Shown here: positions 34,615 to 47,559 of the stretch, in pieces
How the letters are laid out: the number at the start of each line of letters is the position of its first letter
Position numbering within the stretch: the first letter of the stretch is position 1
From: Temnopleurus reevesii
Taxonomy: Eukaryota > Echinodermata > Echinoidea > Temnopleuroida > Temnopleuridae
Reading direction: 5' to 3'
NCBI GenBank assembly: GCA_036244855.1
Contig: BQKZ01000641.1
Coordinates: forward strand, 1-64,000
DNA length: 64,000 nucleotides
The notes under the pieces: generated by a model
Databases searched by the model: none
The model's input: the letters and a program-made list of their open reading frames with translations, nothing else
Told to the model about the DNA's origin: nothing
Program-made: the position numbers and the translations under genes

Positions 34615-35430
34615 AAAATTTATCTTTCACGTACAATGATGGGTGATATTATTTCATTTTCCTTTGCTAAAATCAGAAATGGAATATTTCAACATCTACT
34701 GGAAAAAAACCTCTTATTATTACAAGAGATCTAACAATTCATGTTAGTGCCATTCTGGCTAACAGACAGGATTGTGCAAGAAGGTAAAAAGAGCGTGGTT
34801 TTATTTCAGTTAAATTGATTGCAATTAGCATTTTGGTATTTTAACATCTACTGAAGATAGCCCTTTATGCAATAAAAAAGAAGACATTCAATACAACAGA
34901 CAAGTCAATTGTGTTCCGGCTCACACATGAGGTCTCATTTAGAAAGTTGAATAGAAGGTAACTTGATCTTATTTCATTATGATTTGTCAAAATCACACAT
35001 TCGGTATGTTACTATCTACTGAAGATAACCTTCTGGTGCTATAGGGAGAATTAAACTAAGTTAATGCCATTCTTGCTCTCACAATAGATATCATGTAGGA
35101 AAGTGTAAGCAGGGAGTGATTATAAGTCACTTCAATTTGCCGAAAGCAGAGGGATTGGATATTTTGTCATTTTCTGTGGATGGTATTCTGGAACTTGAAG
35201 GACAATAAAGCAAATATGTTAATGGAATTCTGGCACTTTCATACGACTTCACATTTGAATATTGGCTCTCACATACGATACGCGATAAGAGATATTAACA
35301 AGACATTGATTAACTTCCTCATTATTTGTTAAATCAGAAGCAGGGTATGTTAACATCTACTAAAGATGACACTCTGGATCTAGAGAAAAGCTTTAAAACA
35401 CCACACTTTCTATTTCAAGACCTGCACAAG
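34615..35430. repeat. Old degenerate satellite, period about 150-185 bp
   Basis: A landmark related to 'taacatctactgaagata' recurs at 34691, 34843, 35011, about 35166 and 35352. Between landmarks each unit carries versions of 'ttaatgccattctggct', 'aggaaggt/gtaggaaag' and 'ttatttcattt'. The copies are heavily diverged and easy to miss. A further relic of the landmark lies at 35716. Confidence 0.65.
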
Positions 35431-36334
35431 CAAACTAGGGAAGTGGAAATCTAGGATTGGTAGTTATAATATAGATTAAAAATTAATAATAGAAATGAGA
35501 GAGAGCAAATGGAAATGAAAGACAGAGAGCAAATGCATTATGAGATGCCGATATTACATTTTTTTGTGTACAGCAGGCACAAACTTAATGGAACTCGCAT
35601 TCCAAATGTGGCCTTCATTTCTCTCATTCATGAAGTGAAGTCCACTAGGCTATAGCAACAGACCCATTTCTATTTCAGAATAGCATATAAAATAAATGAA
35701 ATAAATATCTACTTCAACATCTTCTAGTAAAGGGATGTGGATATTTTACAGGGAGGATGGTACCCAATAATTCAATAGTGTTCTAATGAACTTGCAAATC
35801 GAATGAATCAAACATTTGCCATAGTAAAAATCACATCCACAATAATGTCAAAACAAGAGCTAGAAAATCAATCAACATGCATTTCTATAGCATGTGTCAG
35901 TGCTCTGTTCACCATGTCGGGATTTTTAAAAAATGAGAAAATGTAATTTGAACAATACCTTGACACAATGATAACATGCAGAATATTGGAGTATTGGGGT
36001 CGGGTGTTATATAAGACACCTAGCTCCCAAATTCTTCAAATCTGCACTTCCAATTATTTGGGAGAGGAATACAAAAACATGAATAATATTATTCATCCCT
36101 TAATCCAAGACTTAAGTAAAGATTATAAATCTCCCACTGAAAAAAGTACAAATTAAAAATTTGTCCTTAAAATGATTTAACAACTGGAGGCAGTCATAAA
36201 CACAAACTTATTGCTGCAACAATGGGGATAACAACCACGATAGAACAATTATTGTGCAATCAAAGGACAGCAAAGAAGTGCAAAATAATGCACTCCAATA
36301 AAGAAAAGTGTTTTGTGTTGAAGACTACAATTTA
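35431..36334. other. AT-rich non-coding DNA, possible further satellite relics
   Basis: 'caacatcttctagtaaaggg' at 35715 resembles the satellite landmark upstream. No exon. Confidence 0.35.
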
Positions 36335-36490
36335 TCTCTGGCGGCAGTCAGGAAAGCACGTGTCCACATAGTATTTTAACGCTGCCATTATCATTTGAGG
36401 AGCTTAGAATCTGATAGAGGGAGCTGCTGTGAATAATTAATGTCCTCTTTCCGACGCTAGGTGTTGCGTTCGATTTAAGCATATACCTGG
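36335..36490. promoter_or_regulatory. Candidate conserved non-coding island
   Basis: Balanced block ('ctggcggcagtcaggaaagc', E-box CACGTG near 36357, 'ttccgacgctaggtgttgc'). No exon signals. Confidence 0.3.
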
Positions 36491-36800
36491 GGATTTGGTT
36501 GAGAGGGTAGTTCAACCTTGCACCTATTCAAATGTACTTGCTTAAATGTGCATTGACTTTCCCTTTTGAATAATTCACTACTCTTGTTTCATTACAAGGT
36601 TGGCTTCTGTTATTGTGTGTTGGAAAATTCAAATATGAATGGAAGAATGTATGACTTTGAACAGTTAAAAAAGCTTAAAAGCAAGTATGAGCTGCTCAAA
36701 GAGGGAAATATCTTCTAAGATTTTTGTATATAACATCAAGTTAATTCATCAAAAATGGAATGCGGTGTTATTAACAAAATGTATCATTATCATACTTATA
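36491..36800. other. AT-rich non-coding DNA
   Basis: Nothing recognised. Confidence 0.4.
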
Positions 36801-36942
36801 TAATATTGGATGGCAATAAATGGAATACCAGGGAATATTGCACAAGTTAGGGCAATATTGCACAAATCGAAGATGAGTGCAATATTGGCCCTAACGAGTG
36901 CAATATTCCCGGTATTTCATGAAATGAAGCCATCCAATATAA
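36801..36942. mobile_element. Palindromic fold-back element with GAATATTGCAC motifs
   Basis: Left arm 36801-36863 and right arm 36878-36942 are inverted copies of each other with a few mismatches, separated by about 14 bases. Ends read 'atattggatggc' and 'gccatccaatat'. Inside each arm 'caatattgcac'-type motifs appear twice. It looks like a self-complementary MITE. The open frame at 36810-37055 follows from the palindrome. Confidence 0.75.
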
Positions 36943-37002
36943 TTATTATTATCTTTACATATACCAGAAGACTGGTCACTGCTTTGCGCAAGCGTAAAAT
37001 CG

Positions 37003-37036
37003 AAGCCGTACAATATGGCTTAATATTGTACGGCTT
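37003..37036. repeat. Perfect 14 bp hairpin
   Basis: Arms 'aagccgtacaatat' and its exact complement flank a six-base loop. It follows the palindromic element by 60 bases and may be part of a larger nested structure. Confidence 0.8.
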
Positions 37037-37549
37037 AAAACTCTCATATAGATAATAATGCAATATAATTCACATAATAATGTAAGATGTAATTAAAAAA
37101 ACATTAATAACAGTAGCATATGTACATAATTTGTACATCATGGTTTTGGCAATTATATTAAGAGTTTGCATTGTGGGTATCATGTCATACAAAGTAGTAG
37201 CTTATTGGTGCTAGTGGAAACTAGATTTGCACAAATTTCATGCAGTATTCTTTGTAAAATATGAAATCACTCTTAATTGTTGTCTCCCTTCAATTTCCAC
37301 TTTTTGCCCTTGTGCACTTCAATGTTAGAAAGTTTACAAATGGGAAACACAATTCATGAAGAACAAAAATGAAAGAGGTAACTTCACAGGGAAAGGGTTA
37401 ATAAAATGTGAATGAATCATGCAAAATACACACATTCAAAATCTGATAAAAACAAAATCATGCTCATTTTACAATATCGTTCTGATCTGTCACCTCTACA
37501 TGCACGATAAAATTGATAGGCTCGCCAATTTCATGGCAGATAATTCTTT
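37037..37549. other. AT-rich non-coding DNA
   Basis: Nothing recognised. Confidence 0.4.
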
Positions 37550-37770
37550 AAAGTAGTTGACACTGCCACCAGATACTCTTGCGATGTGAGAATCTAGGCA
37601 ATTTGGAGGCCCCTGCTACTCCATCTTGTCGCAGTAAACACTTGTTCAAATTTACTGAGGATCTTCCGCCAGGGTTTGTATCATCACCATGGTAACGGAT
37701 AGCATCATCATTAGCATACCGGTATCAGCGTGATGGAGGAGGCTACAAAATTACTTGACCACTTGCCTAG
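37550..37770. promoter_or_regulatory. Candidate conserved non-coding island with X-box-like site
   Basis: Balanced block with 'atcaccatggtaac' at 37683-37696, whose right half is a perfect RFX half-site. No exon signals. Confidence 0.35.
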
Positions 37771-38529
37771 GGCAACCTAGGTATGTGGATGGTCATGCAA
37801 GGTATACATCTCGAATGGCTCTATGGGGTAGACGGAATGATGCAACTATTTACTGCTTCAATACAAAGGGGCTGTGGAACCGATCAAGGAAGGGAAATGC
37901 TCTAATGCTAGGTGCATTGAATACAGAATTCAAAGGCAATAAATGATTCTATAACTATTTTCTTCTTTTTTTAGGGGTAGGGGGTGTTGTCATCAAAATA
38001 TAAAAACAATTGGGAAATTGATTCTAAACCCAATAATTGCATTGTCATCATAATTTGCTCAAGTTGTTCATGATTTTTCATTTTCTACGTGTACATATCT
38101 TATTTTCTTCTTTCTGCAAAGTGTATATAGACTTGTTGCATTATGCATGCTCTAAGCATACAATATTATTTTCATTAACATCAATAATTAGAAATTACAC
38201 ATGTATTCTAGTGTGGAAATGTTAATTTCTATGAAAAAAAGATCAGACATAAAAGGGAATTCAATTAAAAAAAACAATGAAAAATGTAACACAATGTAAG
38301 AGAAAAGACTACTCATTTACATTAGGGCACATCAAGAAACTTGAGACAGATATGGAGTATTTGGTAGCATGGCTCCAGCGTTTATCCTCAAGATAGAGAT
38401 TAAATTTCATTTTCATATCAAAATGTTGTTCAAATGATTAATCAAACTAAATATGAGTCACAAAAGATGATTAGAAATGCAAAGGCAGGAAGAGATGCAA
38501 ATTTGTAATCAGAATAGGCAAAGGAAATT
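37771..38529. other. AT-rich non-coding DNA
   Basis: Nothing recognised. Confidence 0.4.
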
Positions 38530-39010
38530 AAGTGATAAACAGTGCAATGGAATATAGAAAAAGAGGTGACTGGAGAGTTGGTGAGACATAGTGGGAAAGA
38601 CACAAAGAGTAGGGAGAAATATGATGACAGAGGGGAGGGAGAGGAAGGGAGGAAGTGAGGGGCCAAGATAGATGCAAGATAGAGACACAGGGGGATGGAG
38701 TAGATGGCAGAGAGGGAGAGGGAGTTAGAGAGGGGGAGATCAAGAGGGAGAAAGTAAATAAGAGAAGGGAGAAAAGATCAAGGAGAATAAAAATATTCAT
38801 GAATAAGGGAATGTATCACAATGTTGATGACAGATTTAAAGAAAATAGTGATGGGTGAATCAAATGACGTAATTGGGAAGGAGAAGAGGGAACACAACAG
38901 ATGGGAAAGAAAGAAAAAGATATTAATTAACAAAAGATATGAAAATAAAAATGAATGAGAGGTGGGAGAGAAAGAGAAAGATACTTTATAAAGAGAAGGA
39001 GAGGGTAAAA
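38530..39010. repeat. Polypurine-rich tract
   Basis: Long A/G-dominated sequence with GAGAGG, GGGAGG and GAAAGA registers. Frames on both strands are artefacts of it. Confidence 0.75.
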
Positions 39011-39239
39011 TTCCCAAGTCACATTCTCCAATATGTTCAGCCTCATTGGTTCCCACATAATGGATACCAATTCATCATACCAAAGATGAAACCTCTCTCT
39101 CTCTCGTTAGGAATCATTCTCATATCACACCACAAAGATTGCCTCCAGACATTCCATTCAATCAGCAGAACATCATCCCCAATCCTGACGCCTCTCCCCA
39201 ACCCAATACTCATTAAACATTCCTACACATACCCCTTGT

Positions 39240-39590
39240 AATTAGACCCGACCAACGCCCCAATTAAAATCTAAATCAATCCTCGCAACGCCACATAGCA
39301 AATAGCATAATGAACGAAATTAAGCCCCTAAATATGGGGCATAACACTTGTAGCACGTAGCCTCTGCACTCTGCCTCATTTAAGTTAGGAGAAAGGGGGT
39401 AAAATGGGTCTCTGGTAAAGCGTGTCGCGGAAATAGGGAGCGAGTTGGCTTTATGAGGGGGTGGCGTCGCGAAGACTGGAGGAATTTGCCGCATTGGGAT
39501 GACATTGGATACCCCTGACGACCAGTTTTGCGCCTCAAATTTCATGACTTTACCCTGTAATACCACATTAACCATCGAGTGCTGTCGAGC
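39240..39590. promoter_or_regulatory. Candidate conserved non-coding island
   Basis: One of the most distinct balanced blocks, with several CpGs ('aaagcgtgtcgcggaaatag', 'gtggcgtcgcgaagactgg'). The 99-codon minus-strand frame across it lacks splice context and family resemblance. A missed exon is possible but less likely. Confidence 0.35.
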
Positions 39591-40599
39591 TTAATGCAAT
39601 GTTTTAGAGGGTAGAATTCTTTTTGTATTATAGTATTGTGGATCGCCCTTTAAATTGGATTGCCTTGGGGGAAATTTTAATAGTAATAGCATTCATGAAG
39701 CACACATGTCCACTTTTTGGAGTGTTCAAGCTGTATTTTGCATATTAATTCCCTACTTCTACCCTACTGTACACCTGCTAACAAGCATTTGAAGGATAAT
39801 ATATTCCTGCCAAGATATCCATTCACCTAATTATATTACGCTTATTCAGATTTTATCTATGATTGGAAGAAAATTGTGGTACTCAGAGTAGATTTATTCC
39901 CCGAGGGAGGGGGGGGGGGGGTTAAAAATTAAGTTTCCCTACCAAAAGACATTTTCTGGAAGAAAAAAAAACCCTCATTGAATAGCTGTACAATTAGATA
40001 CACTATAAATTCTGTGCATAATATTACACAGTCATCTTGCCTTTCTCGATTTATGTTTTAATCCCAAAAGAGAGGCACATGAACTTCATAGCAAGAATGC
40101 ACCTCAAGCATTCGAGCCCGGTGACAGCAGCTATAAATGCTAAGCCTCCCGTAGATCAAGGATGATCGAAAAGAAATTGCAGATATTTGGGTCAAAAATC
40201 AGCCTTCATGCTCTTGCTATATGAGGCTTAGAATGTAGGTAAATTGGATCATAATGACAGATACTGCTTCCAATATCGGCTTCATTTGTTGGAAATCGGC
40301 ACACCCCAAAAAGGTCAAATCTACTTGTATCATTTTAAAGGCACATATCACTTCCACAGAGAAAAGTTAAGAGTCAATTATTGCAATGGGAAATTTTACA
40401 AAAAGATTATGCAAATTCGAACTAAAATGTTAAATGTTAAATGCAAAAATAAATTTATGTAAATATCATCCTCTCTCAAAAATGGTTTGAATCAGATAGT
40501 ATGATTGAAAATACAGTCTTTAGCATATTTTTCTGTTTATTCCCTAAGTGATTCACTCTACAAAATATCACTAGGGCAAGATTGCAGGACATCCAAAAA
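39591..40599. other. Non-coding DNA with poly-G run
   Basis: A G-run lies at about 39905-39920. No exon is seen. Confidence 0.4.
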
Positions 40600-40780
40600 T
40601 ATACAACATAACAATATTGTCAGCGTTTTTACGAACCGGCCTCTAACTATGGGGGCGCCGCTTGAACATGTACAATGGTATACCACTTAAAAATTCATCT
40701 TATTTCAATTGAATAGCTACGAATGGTTTGTACAACCACCCCTCGCTAGTAGGCCGGTTGGTAACAATATATAAAGGCCT
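40600..40780. mobile_element. Possible small element with inverted ends
   Basis: 'caatattgtcagcg' then 'cgaaccggcct' at about 40611-40640 is mirrored approximately by 'aggccggttggtaacaatat' at 40751-40770. The arms are short and imperfect. Confidence 0.4.
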
Positions 40781-40984
40781 TCGTCAATGATGTAACATGT
40801 TCATATCTCATTTAGACAGCCCTAGCTATATTACATGTTTCTAGAGTTAAAAACAATGCTGCTTCTGCTCAAAAGGAAGCTTATTTTTCTTTTCTCCAAA
40901 GCTGTTTAGGACTCAGAACACATTTAAGAGTAATTGTTAGGAAATATATCAATGAACAAGAAAATGACTGAAAATTTTGCAGAA

Positions 40985-41053
40985 AATATGTTTACATCTC
41001 ACTTAGATAGCTCCTCCTAATATGTTTACATCTCACTAAGATAGCTCCTCCTA
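40985..41053. repeat. 34 bp tandem duplication
   Basis: 'atatgtttacatctcact' followed by 'agatagctcctcct' occurs twice head to tail with one substitution. Confidence 0.85.
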
Positions 41054-43019
41054 TATACAATATTGTCTTGAATAGCACGCTTGTTCCTTTTAAGCTTTCA
41101 TTTTCAACTCACCAGCTGGTTTGGTACTCAAAACCAAGCGAGATCATTATGAGACACAATATTGATAATCAAGGAGCGATGAAAGACAAGACAAAATTGA
41201 AAAGCAGCAACAGCAGAGATTATACAAGGCCGAATCCAGACAAAAATAAAAAATGAAGATCTCCGGAACTCTTAAATTTTCCCTTTCAAATGTGAATGTT
41301 GGTGAAATGAAGATCATCAGTCTTTCTGGAAAGACAAAAATGATCAAATGAAACCTTCTGGTGCCTCCATTCAAGTCTAAATATACCACAATTACGTTCA
41401 ACCTCGTTGCACAATGGAAAAACAACATTTGTCTTCGAATCCTTCATTTCGTTCATTCCCACATTTCTTTTTCAAGCTCTGGTGACAACTGTCCAGATTG
41501 TGGTATAATTTGTTTGGGATGTTCGTAAGAGGGGAAACTTACACTTTCATTGCATTAGTTTCCTAAGCGGTAAAGCACTTATTCATTATCAAACTAAATG
41601 AAATAGTATGAAGAATTCTTTTTTCCCCTTGATTCTAAATCGTATATTCATTGATTCATCCTACATATGAAAAAATGAATGATATTCTATATAATTTCAC
41701 AGTCGATCATTTGAGTAATTTGGCATATAATTTTCATTCATGACATCTGCATAAGTTTACATGCTATATTTTTCAAATTGTAAGGTATCTTTAAAAAGTT
41801 GTATACAGAGACAAATCTAAAGATGATAAATTTGATGTTCCTTGTTCATTGTTGTAAAGTGATCAATATCATTTGATAATTTGTCAAATCAACTTGATTT
41901 TTTTTCACCTTTAAGATAAATTGATGTCCTTTTTTTAGTATTCTGCAGTAAACATTTCTCTATTAGAAGTCTTCAAATGCATATTTAAACATATATAGGA
42001 TTATTCAATTTTTACATAATAATGGAATTTCTTAACAAGAACTGAAAGCTTTCCTTGAAAAATGGCAGATCAACAAGATACAACGATGAAGAAATGAAAG
42101 TGTATGGACCAGCCACATTCCCATTTTGATTAAGTCTACTAGACCCATTTACATCACTCTGAATTGCTCCAACAGCTGCGCTATCATCAAGCAATTTAAA
42201 TGTTGGAAAGTATTTTCACATGACACTCTAATTGAACCATAACATTGCCTAGGATGAGTCGAGTTGGTTGTGACATCATATTCCAAAAATGGTTTTGGCA
42301 TCATTACTCCTAAAACGTCTTATTGAAATGAGATCATCAGCTGATATGAGTCTATCCTGCTCTCTCTCTCTCTCTCTCTGACTTATCCTGTATATGTGTC
42401 TATCTTTCTCCCCTCTCTTTTCTCTTTCTTTCCTTCTTTCTCTCTTTTATGCCCCCCCCCCCTCTACCCATCCCTTCAAACCTTTCGCCCCCTCTCCCTC
42501 TCAGCCTCCTTCCCTTCAACTTTCTTTTTCTCTCAGATCACATTTTCTTTACTATCCAAATTTCTGTATCTTGCAGTCTTTTCCTTTCCCCTTCTTCCTG
42601 AGCTCATCACAAACAAGTATTCTCTTTTTTTTCAGCTACTTACAATAATTTATTTTAACTTTATGGCAGCCTTCTTCACTTGTGTAAAAGAAACATATAT
42701 ATTTCTTTACATCTTAGCATGTGGAAGAATTATTTTCCTCAATAGATCTTGCTAGTTCCTAATTTTTAACTAAAAAATTAAGATCTCTCAATTTAACATC
42801 TCTACATTCTCATCATTTGATTAAAATGTACCACTTACTGAGCTCGACGGGAAGTACCACGCTATATTTCTTAACTCTGCCCATTTATTTAATTCTTTCT
42901 TTTTTCTTTTTTCCCTCCTCTCTTTCTCTTTTTCTTTTTCCATCTTTTTTTTGTCTCTCTCCCCTTCTTTATTTCTTCCATTCTCTAATTAAATGAAAAC
43001 ATATTTCTAGTGATGGATG
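41054..43019. other. AT-rich DNA with two polypyrimidine tracts
   Basis: C/T-rich tracts lie at about 42361-42610, with (CT)n at its start, and 42890-42990. Serine/Phe/Leu-rich frames there are artefacts. No exon. Confidence 0.5.
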
Positions 43020-43400
43020 GGGAGGAATATTGCATTTCTTGGCAAAATCCAAGCAAAGTCATTGGCTCGATGTTCCAACTCATGCAGAAATATTGATTAA
43101 ATCATGACTTCATCCAAAGACCTTATTCTCTTTCTTGCTCCCTTTCCCTCAAACCTGATTGCCCAGCTTCAAAGCCATGCGCTGGGGCGGTGATATATCT
43201 CCACATCTGTGAGAAAATATTAATCAAATTAGGTGGCTTAATTCTGTAATATCAGAGTCTCGGGGAAGCCTATTGCATGTGAAGTCATCGTAGCCTCCAA
43301 GATTTTAATGGAAAGTGATTCACAGCCAATCCATCATGGAGCTATCATAAGCATACGCAATGAAACTAACCAACGTCATGGATTATTTGGAGTAAATTGG
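43020..43400. promoter_or_regulatory. Candidate conserved non-coding island
   Basis: A long non-repetitive stretch ('aagccatgcgctggggcggt', 'agtctcggggaagcctattg') in AT-rich flanks. No exon signals. Confidence 0.3.
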
Positions 43401-44415
43401 GTCATGGATGTTTAGTTTATATACGGACTATGTTTGATTTTTCATTATTTTCTGAAAATGCATAACATTCCAATTAATTAAATTAAATCAGAGTGATAAA
43501 TCCAAGTAAATACAGAACTTGTTTTCATTTAAGATATGTCATAATAATCAGAATACATTTCGCAAAAAGCCTTGTAATACTTGCAAAATACTTATTGATA
43601 TTGATAAGCAAGCCAACTGTGATGTATTCATGTAATGGAAACCACAACCTGTGATTCTAAAATATTCAACATCTTTTCTTGAAAATATAAACAAAGAAAT
43701 AGATATCAATCCACAGGAGACAGCAAAAAAGTTATAGCTCAAGTACAATAAGATTAAGAAAAATCAATGGAATCTACACCAAACATGTTGTAACCAAACC
43801 AGTAACAATATACTAAAAATTCTCGAGGCACAAGTTTCCATGTCGAGAATTGCTGGAAGTCCTTTCTAAGTTGGAAGAAATTCTATGATTTTTATTCCTC
43901 AGAGCATTTTGAATGTATCACACACATGTACGTACATAATTAGTTTTTTCTCTTTTTCTGTGGTGTGTGAGGTACAAGAGATCATGAAGAAAGGATGGCA
44001 TAGAATACCGCCATATCCTTAAGGTACTTCTCAATGACAATTAATTTTCTCATAATGTGGGAAGTTCAGATGAAAGAATAGTTACCTGAAATTAAAATAA
44101 ACACTAACAAACATCATGAAACAGGCTCATGGCATGGATACATCATAAGGATATTACAATATTAAAGTGTCCTGCTAACTTAAACAAATTTTTAGAAAAG
44201 CTCTCCCGCTTGTTGCCAAATGCGCCATAATAAAACACACAATTTAAGCGCTTACATATATGCACTTATTGATTCTCATAGCACATTTGCTAAACTGCTT
44301 TGATTATACATGCTCTGCTCTACAACTTGCAGAACTGAGCGAGGTCTTGTACTGTTTCTTCCTTCTCTACTCTCCCAGATACAAATGTAGGCAAGCATGT
44401 ATGCATTCAACAGCA
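43401..44415. other. AT-rich non-coding DNA
   Basis: Nothing recognised. Confidence 0.4.
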
Positions 44416-45373
44416 CCTAATCATGGCATGGCTATGACATGGTAATATTTCCAGAAAGCTAAATTTTAACCAATTATTGTAGTTTGGTGTTGATATCTTT
44501 CAGCAAGCAATTCATCCACATTGTTCTACACTCAATCTAAGTAAAGTGAATGGGTACCTGGCAGGAATATATATTTCCTAAAATGTTTGCATGCTTGTCT
44601 GTGTGAGGCTAAAGTCAGGGTAATAATGATACATAAAGCAACCTCAGCACCCTGCAGAGTGGATGCGTGGACTATTTAGTTGCATGCACTATTATTATTA
44701 TCATAACCTTTTCAACTGATCTTTCATACCGTGATCAATAGGTGTAGAATGGAACAGAGCTCCACATATAAACGTCAGCAAGAATGTTATTGGAAAACAT
44801 TGGCATGCTCACATCACATTGGCCCAATGGAATTGATATAAATGTATCAAGACTTGAATGTGATTGGTAAGCCCGACCAAGCCCATCGCATATGGGGCTA
44901 TGGATTCAATATTGATTTGAGAGCTGAATATGTATGAACATATGGGCAAGTTCACATCACATTGGCCTATGGAATCAATATCAATGTATCGAGAATTGAA
45001 CATGATTTGTAAACCCAAGCAACCCAAAGCACATGGGCCTATGGATTCAATATTGATTCGAGAGCTGTCTGTGTGGGCAAGTTCACATCACATTTGTCTA
45101 TGGAATTAATATCAATGTACTGAGAGTTGAATGTGATTGGTAAAACAGTGGCAAACCCCATAGCATATCATGGGCCTATGGAATCAATATTGATTCGAGA
45201 ACTGAATGTGTCGGCAAGTTCATATCACATTTGCCTATGGAATTAATATCAATGTATCGAGAGCTGAATGAACTTGGTAAACCCGTGCATGAAATCAATA
45301 TTGATTTGAGAACTGAATGTGTAGGGGGGGGGGGGGGGACACACCGGCATGTTCGCATCACACTGGCCTATGG
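44416..45373. repeat. SINE plus satellite segment, repeated after a single-N join
   Basis: The sequence from 'acctaatcatggcatggc' at about 44417 restarts immediately after the lone n at 45374 and is followed for several hundred bases with minor differences. A headless SINE (44478-44700: 'aattcatccacattgt', 'tgggtacctggcaggaatat', 'ggctaaagtcagggtaataa') is included in both. Probably two alleles placed in series. Confidence 0.8.
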
Positions 45374-46475
45374 NACCTAATCATGGCATGGCTATGACAT
45401 GGTAATATTTCCAGAAAGCTAAATTTTAACCAATTATTGTAGTTTGGTGTTGATATCTTTCAGCAAGCATTTCATCCACATTGTGCTGCACTCAATTTAA
45501 GTAGAGTGAATGGGTACCTGGCAGGAATATATATTTCCTAAAATGTTTGCATGCTAGTGTGTGTGAGGCTAAAGTCAGGGTAATAATAAAGCAATCTCAG
45601 CACATTGTAGAGTGGATGCATGCACTATAAGTTGCATGCACTATCATTATCATCATAACCTTTTCAGCTGATCTTTCACACAATGATCAATAGGTGTAGA
45701 ATGAAACAGAGCTCCACATATAAACGTCAACAAGAATGTTATTGGAAAACATTGGCAAGCTCATATCACATCACCCAATGGAATCAATATCAATGTATCG
45801 AGAGTTGAATGTTATTGGTAACCCTGAGCAAGCCCAAAGCATAATGCCTATGGAATCAATATTGATTCGAGAGCTGAATACGTATGAAATATAGTGGCAA
45901 GTTCACATCACATCACCCAACGAATTCAATATCAATGTATCGAGAGTTGAATGTGATTGGTAAACCCAAGCAACCCAAAGCACATGGGCTTATGTTCGCA
46001 CCACATTGGCCTATGGAATCAATATCAATGTATCGAGAGCTGAATGAACTTGGTAAACCCAAGCAATATGGGCCTAAGAAATCAATATTGATTAGAGAAC
46101 TGAATGTGTAGGAGGGGGGGGGGGCACACCAGCATGTTCGCATCACATTGGCCTATGGAATCGTTATTAATGTATCGACAGTTGAATGTGTAGCGACACA
46201 GTGGCAAACCCATAGCATATGAGCCTATGGAATTAATATTGATTTGAGTACTGAATGTGTGGGCAAGTTCAAAATCACATTGGCCTATGGTTTCAATATC
46301 AATGTATTAAGAATTGAAAGTGATTGGTAAGCCCAAGAAACCCAAAAGGGTATGAGCCTATGGATTCAATATTGATTTGAAAGCTGAATGTGAGGGGACA
46401 TAGTGGCAAGTTCGCATCACATTAGCCTATTGAATCAATATCAATGTATCGAGAGCTGAATGAACTTGACATTTC
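44807..46475. repeat. Dimeric satellite array, unit about 130-146 bp
   Basis: Units beginning near 'cacatcacattggcctatgg' occur at about 44811, 44953, 45082 and 45221, again from about 45765 to 46475, and partly at 46826-46965. Each unit has two related halves: one reads 'caatatcaatgtatcgaga' and the other 'caatattgattcgagag'. G-runs at 45326 and 46115 interrupt two units. The frames are artefacts. Confidence 0.85.
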
Positions 46476-47160
46476 ATCAAGGTAGAAATGAATCGAGGCG
46501 GTGATCATCCAACAGGGCTTCGTCTACATTTTAAAGAAAGACCATCCCAGCATCCTGGAATATGAGGAGGAGGATGTTATGGAATATGAGGAGGAGGATG
46601 CTGCGTTGCACTTAACAAGATTATATTGAATACTGACACCAAGACGAGTGTCATTTCATCTATTTTGATGTGTAGAGGTGGGGAGAAAACCTTCTGCTGG
46701 TATTTCTCCTGTTATCAGACTAAAGCAACATTTTTCAAATTCTTTTGTATTTTGTTAAAATATAACAAATATAAAAATAGTAGATACATGCGCGCACCGT
46801 GGGAGGGGGGGGGGGGCTTTGGGGNGGTAAGCCCAAGCAACCCAAAAGGGTATGAGCCTATGGATTCAATATTGATTTGAAGGCTGAATGTGAGGGGACA
46901 TACTGGCAAACTCGCATCACATTGGCCTATGGAATCAATATCAATGTATCGAGAGCAGAATGAACTTGACATTTCATCACGGTATAAATGAATCGAGGCA
47001 GTGAGCCTCCAACATGGTTGCATCGGAACACCATCCCAGCATCATGGAATATGAGGAGGAGGATGTTGCGTTGCACTTAACAAGGTTATATTGAATGCTG
47101 CCACCAAGTAGAGTGTCATTTCATCTATTTTGATGTGTAGAGGTGGGGAGAACCTTTCTA
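46470..47160. repeat. Satellite flank repeated across a single-N join
   Basis: The block after the satellite ('tgaacttgacatttcatca', 'gaatatgaggaggaggatg', 'cgttgcacttaacaag', 'tttgatgtgtagaggtgggg') occurs at 46465-46690 and again at 46962-47150. The second occurrence follows the lone n at 46825, after which 'aacccaaaagggtatgagcc' restarts from 46335. The first copy also has a 24 bp internal duplication of the gaggaggagg motif. Confidence 0.8.
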
Positions 47161-47559
47161 ATTGTAGTTCCCTTGTCATCAGATAACAATCTTACATCTT
47201 TTTATGAAAAAAAACAACTAGTACACATAATGTCAATTATTGTGGAACCTCAAAATTTGAAATTATTTATGATTCATATTCCGAACCTATGAATATGTCT
47301 TCTACATCGCATAATAATATTTGATTTATAATGTAAATCTTAATTTTCTAATGTAAACATAGCACTCTGTGGATAAGAGAGCATTGTGTTTTGGAGAAGA
47401 TTAAATACTTGATAGTATGCACATTTTTAATTGTATTGAATACTCTAATCACAATGGAGGAAAAATGCTAATGAAATCCAATTGTTCTTATATCAAATAA
47501 CAATTATAATTACGAATTCCATAAAGCTAAACAAGAGAAATTCCCTGGCTGGACCATTC
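47161..47559. other. AT-rich non-coding DNA
   Basis: Nothing recognised. Confidence 0.4.

Noticed and set aside
39276..39575. 99-codon minus-strand ORF in a CpG-containing block, considered as an exon
   Set aside because: No convincing splice pair, no heptad or domain pattern and mixed composition. Kept as a non-coding island, though a missed exon is not excluded.
44807..46475. A CRISPR-like array of regular repeats
   Set aside because: The units are contiguous diverged satellite monomers with no unique spacers, in a eukaryotic context.
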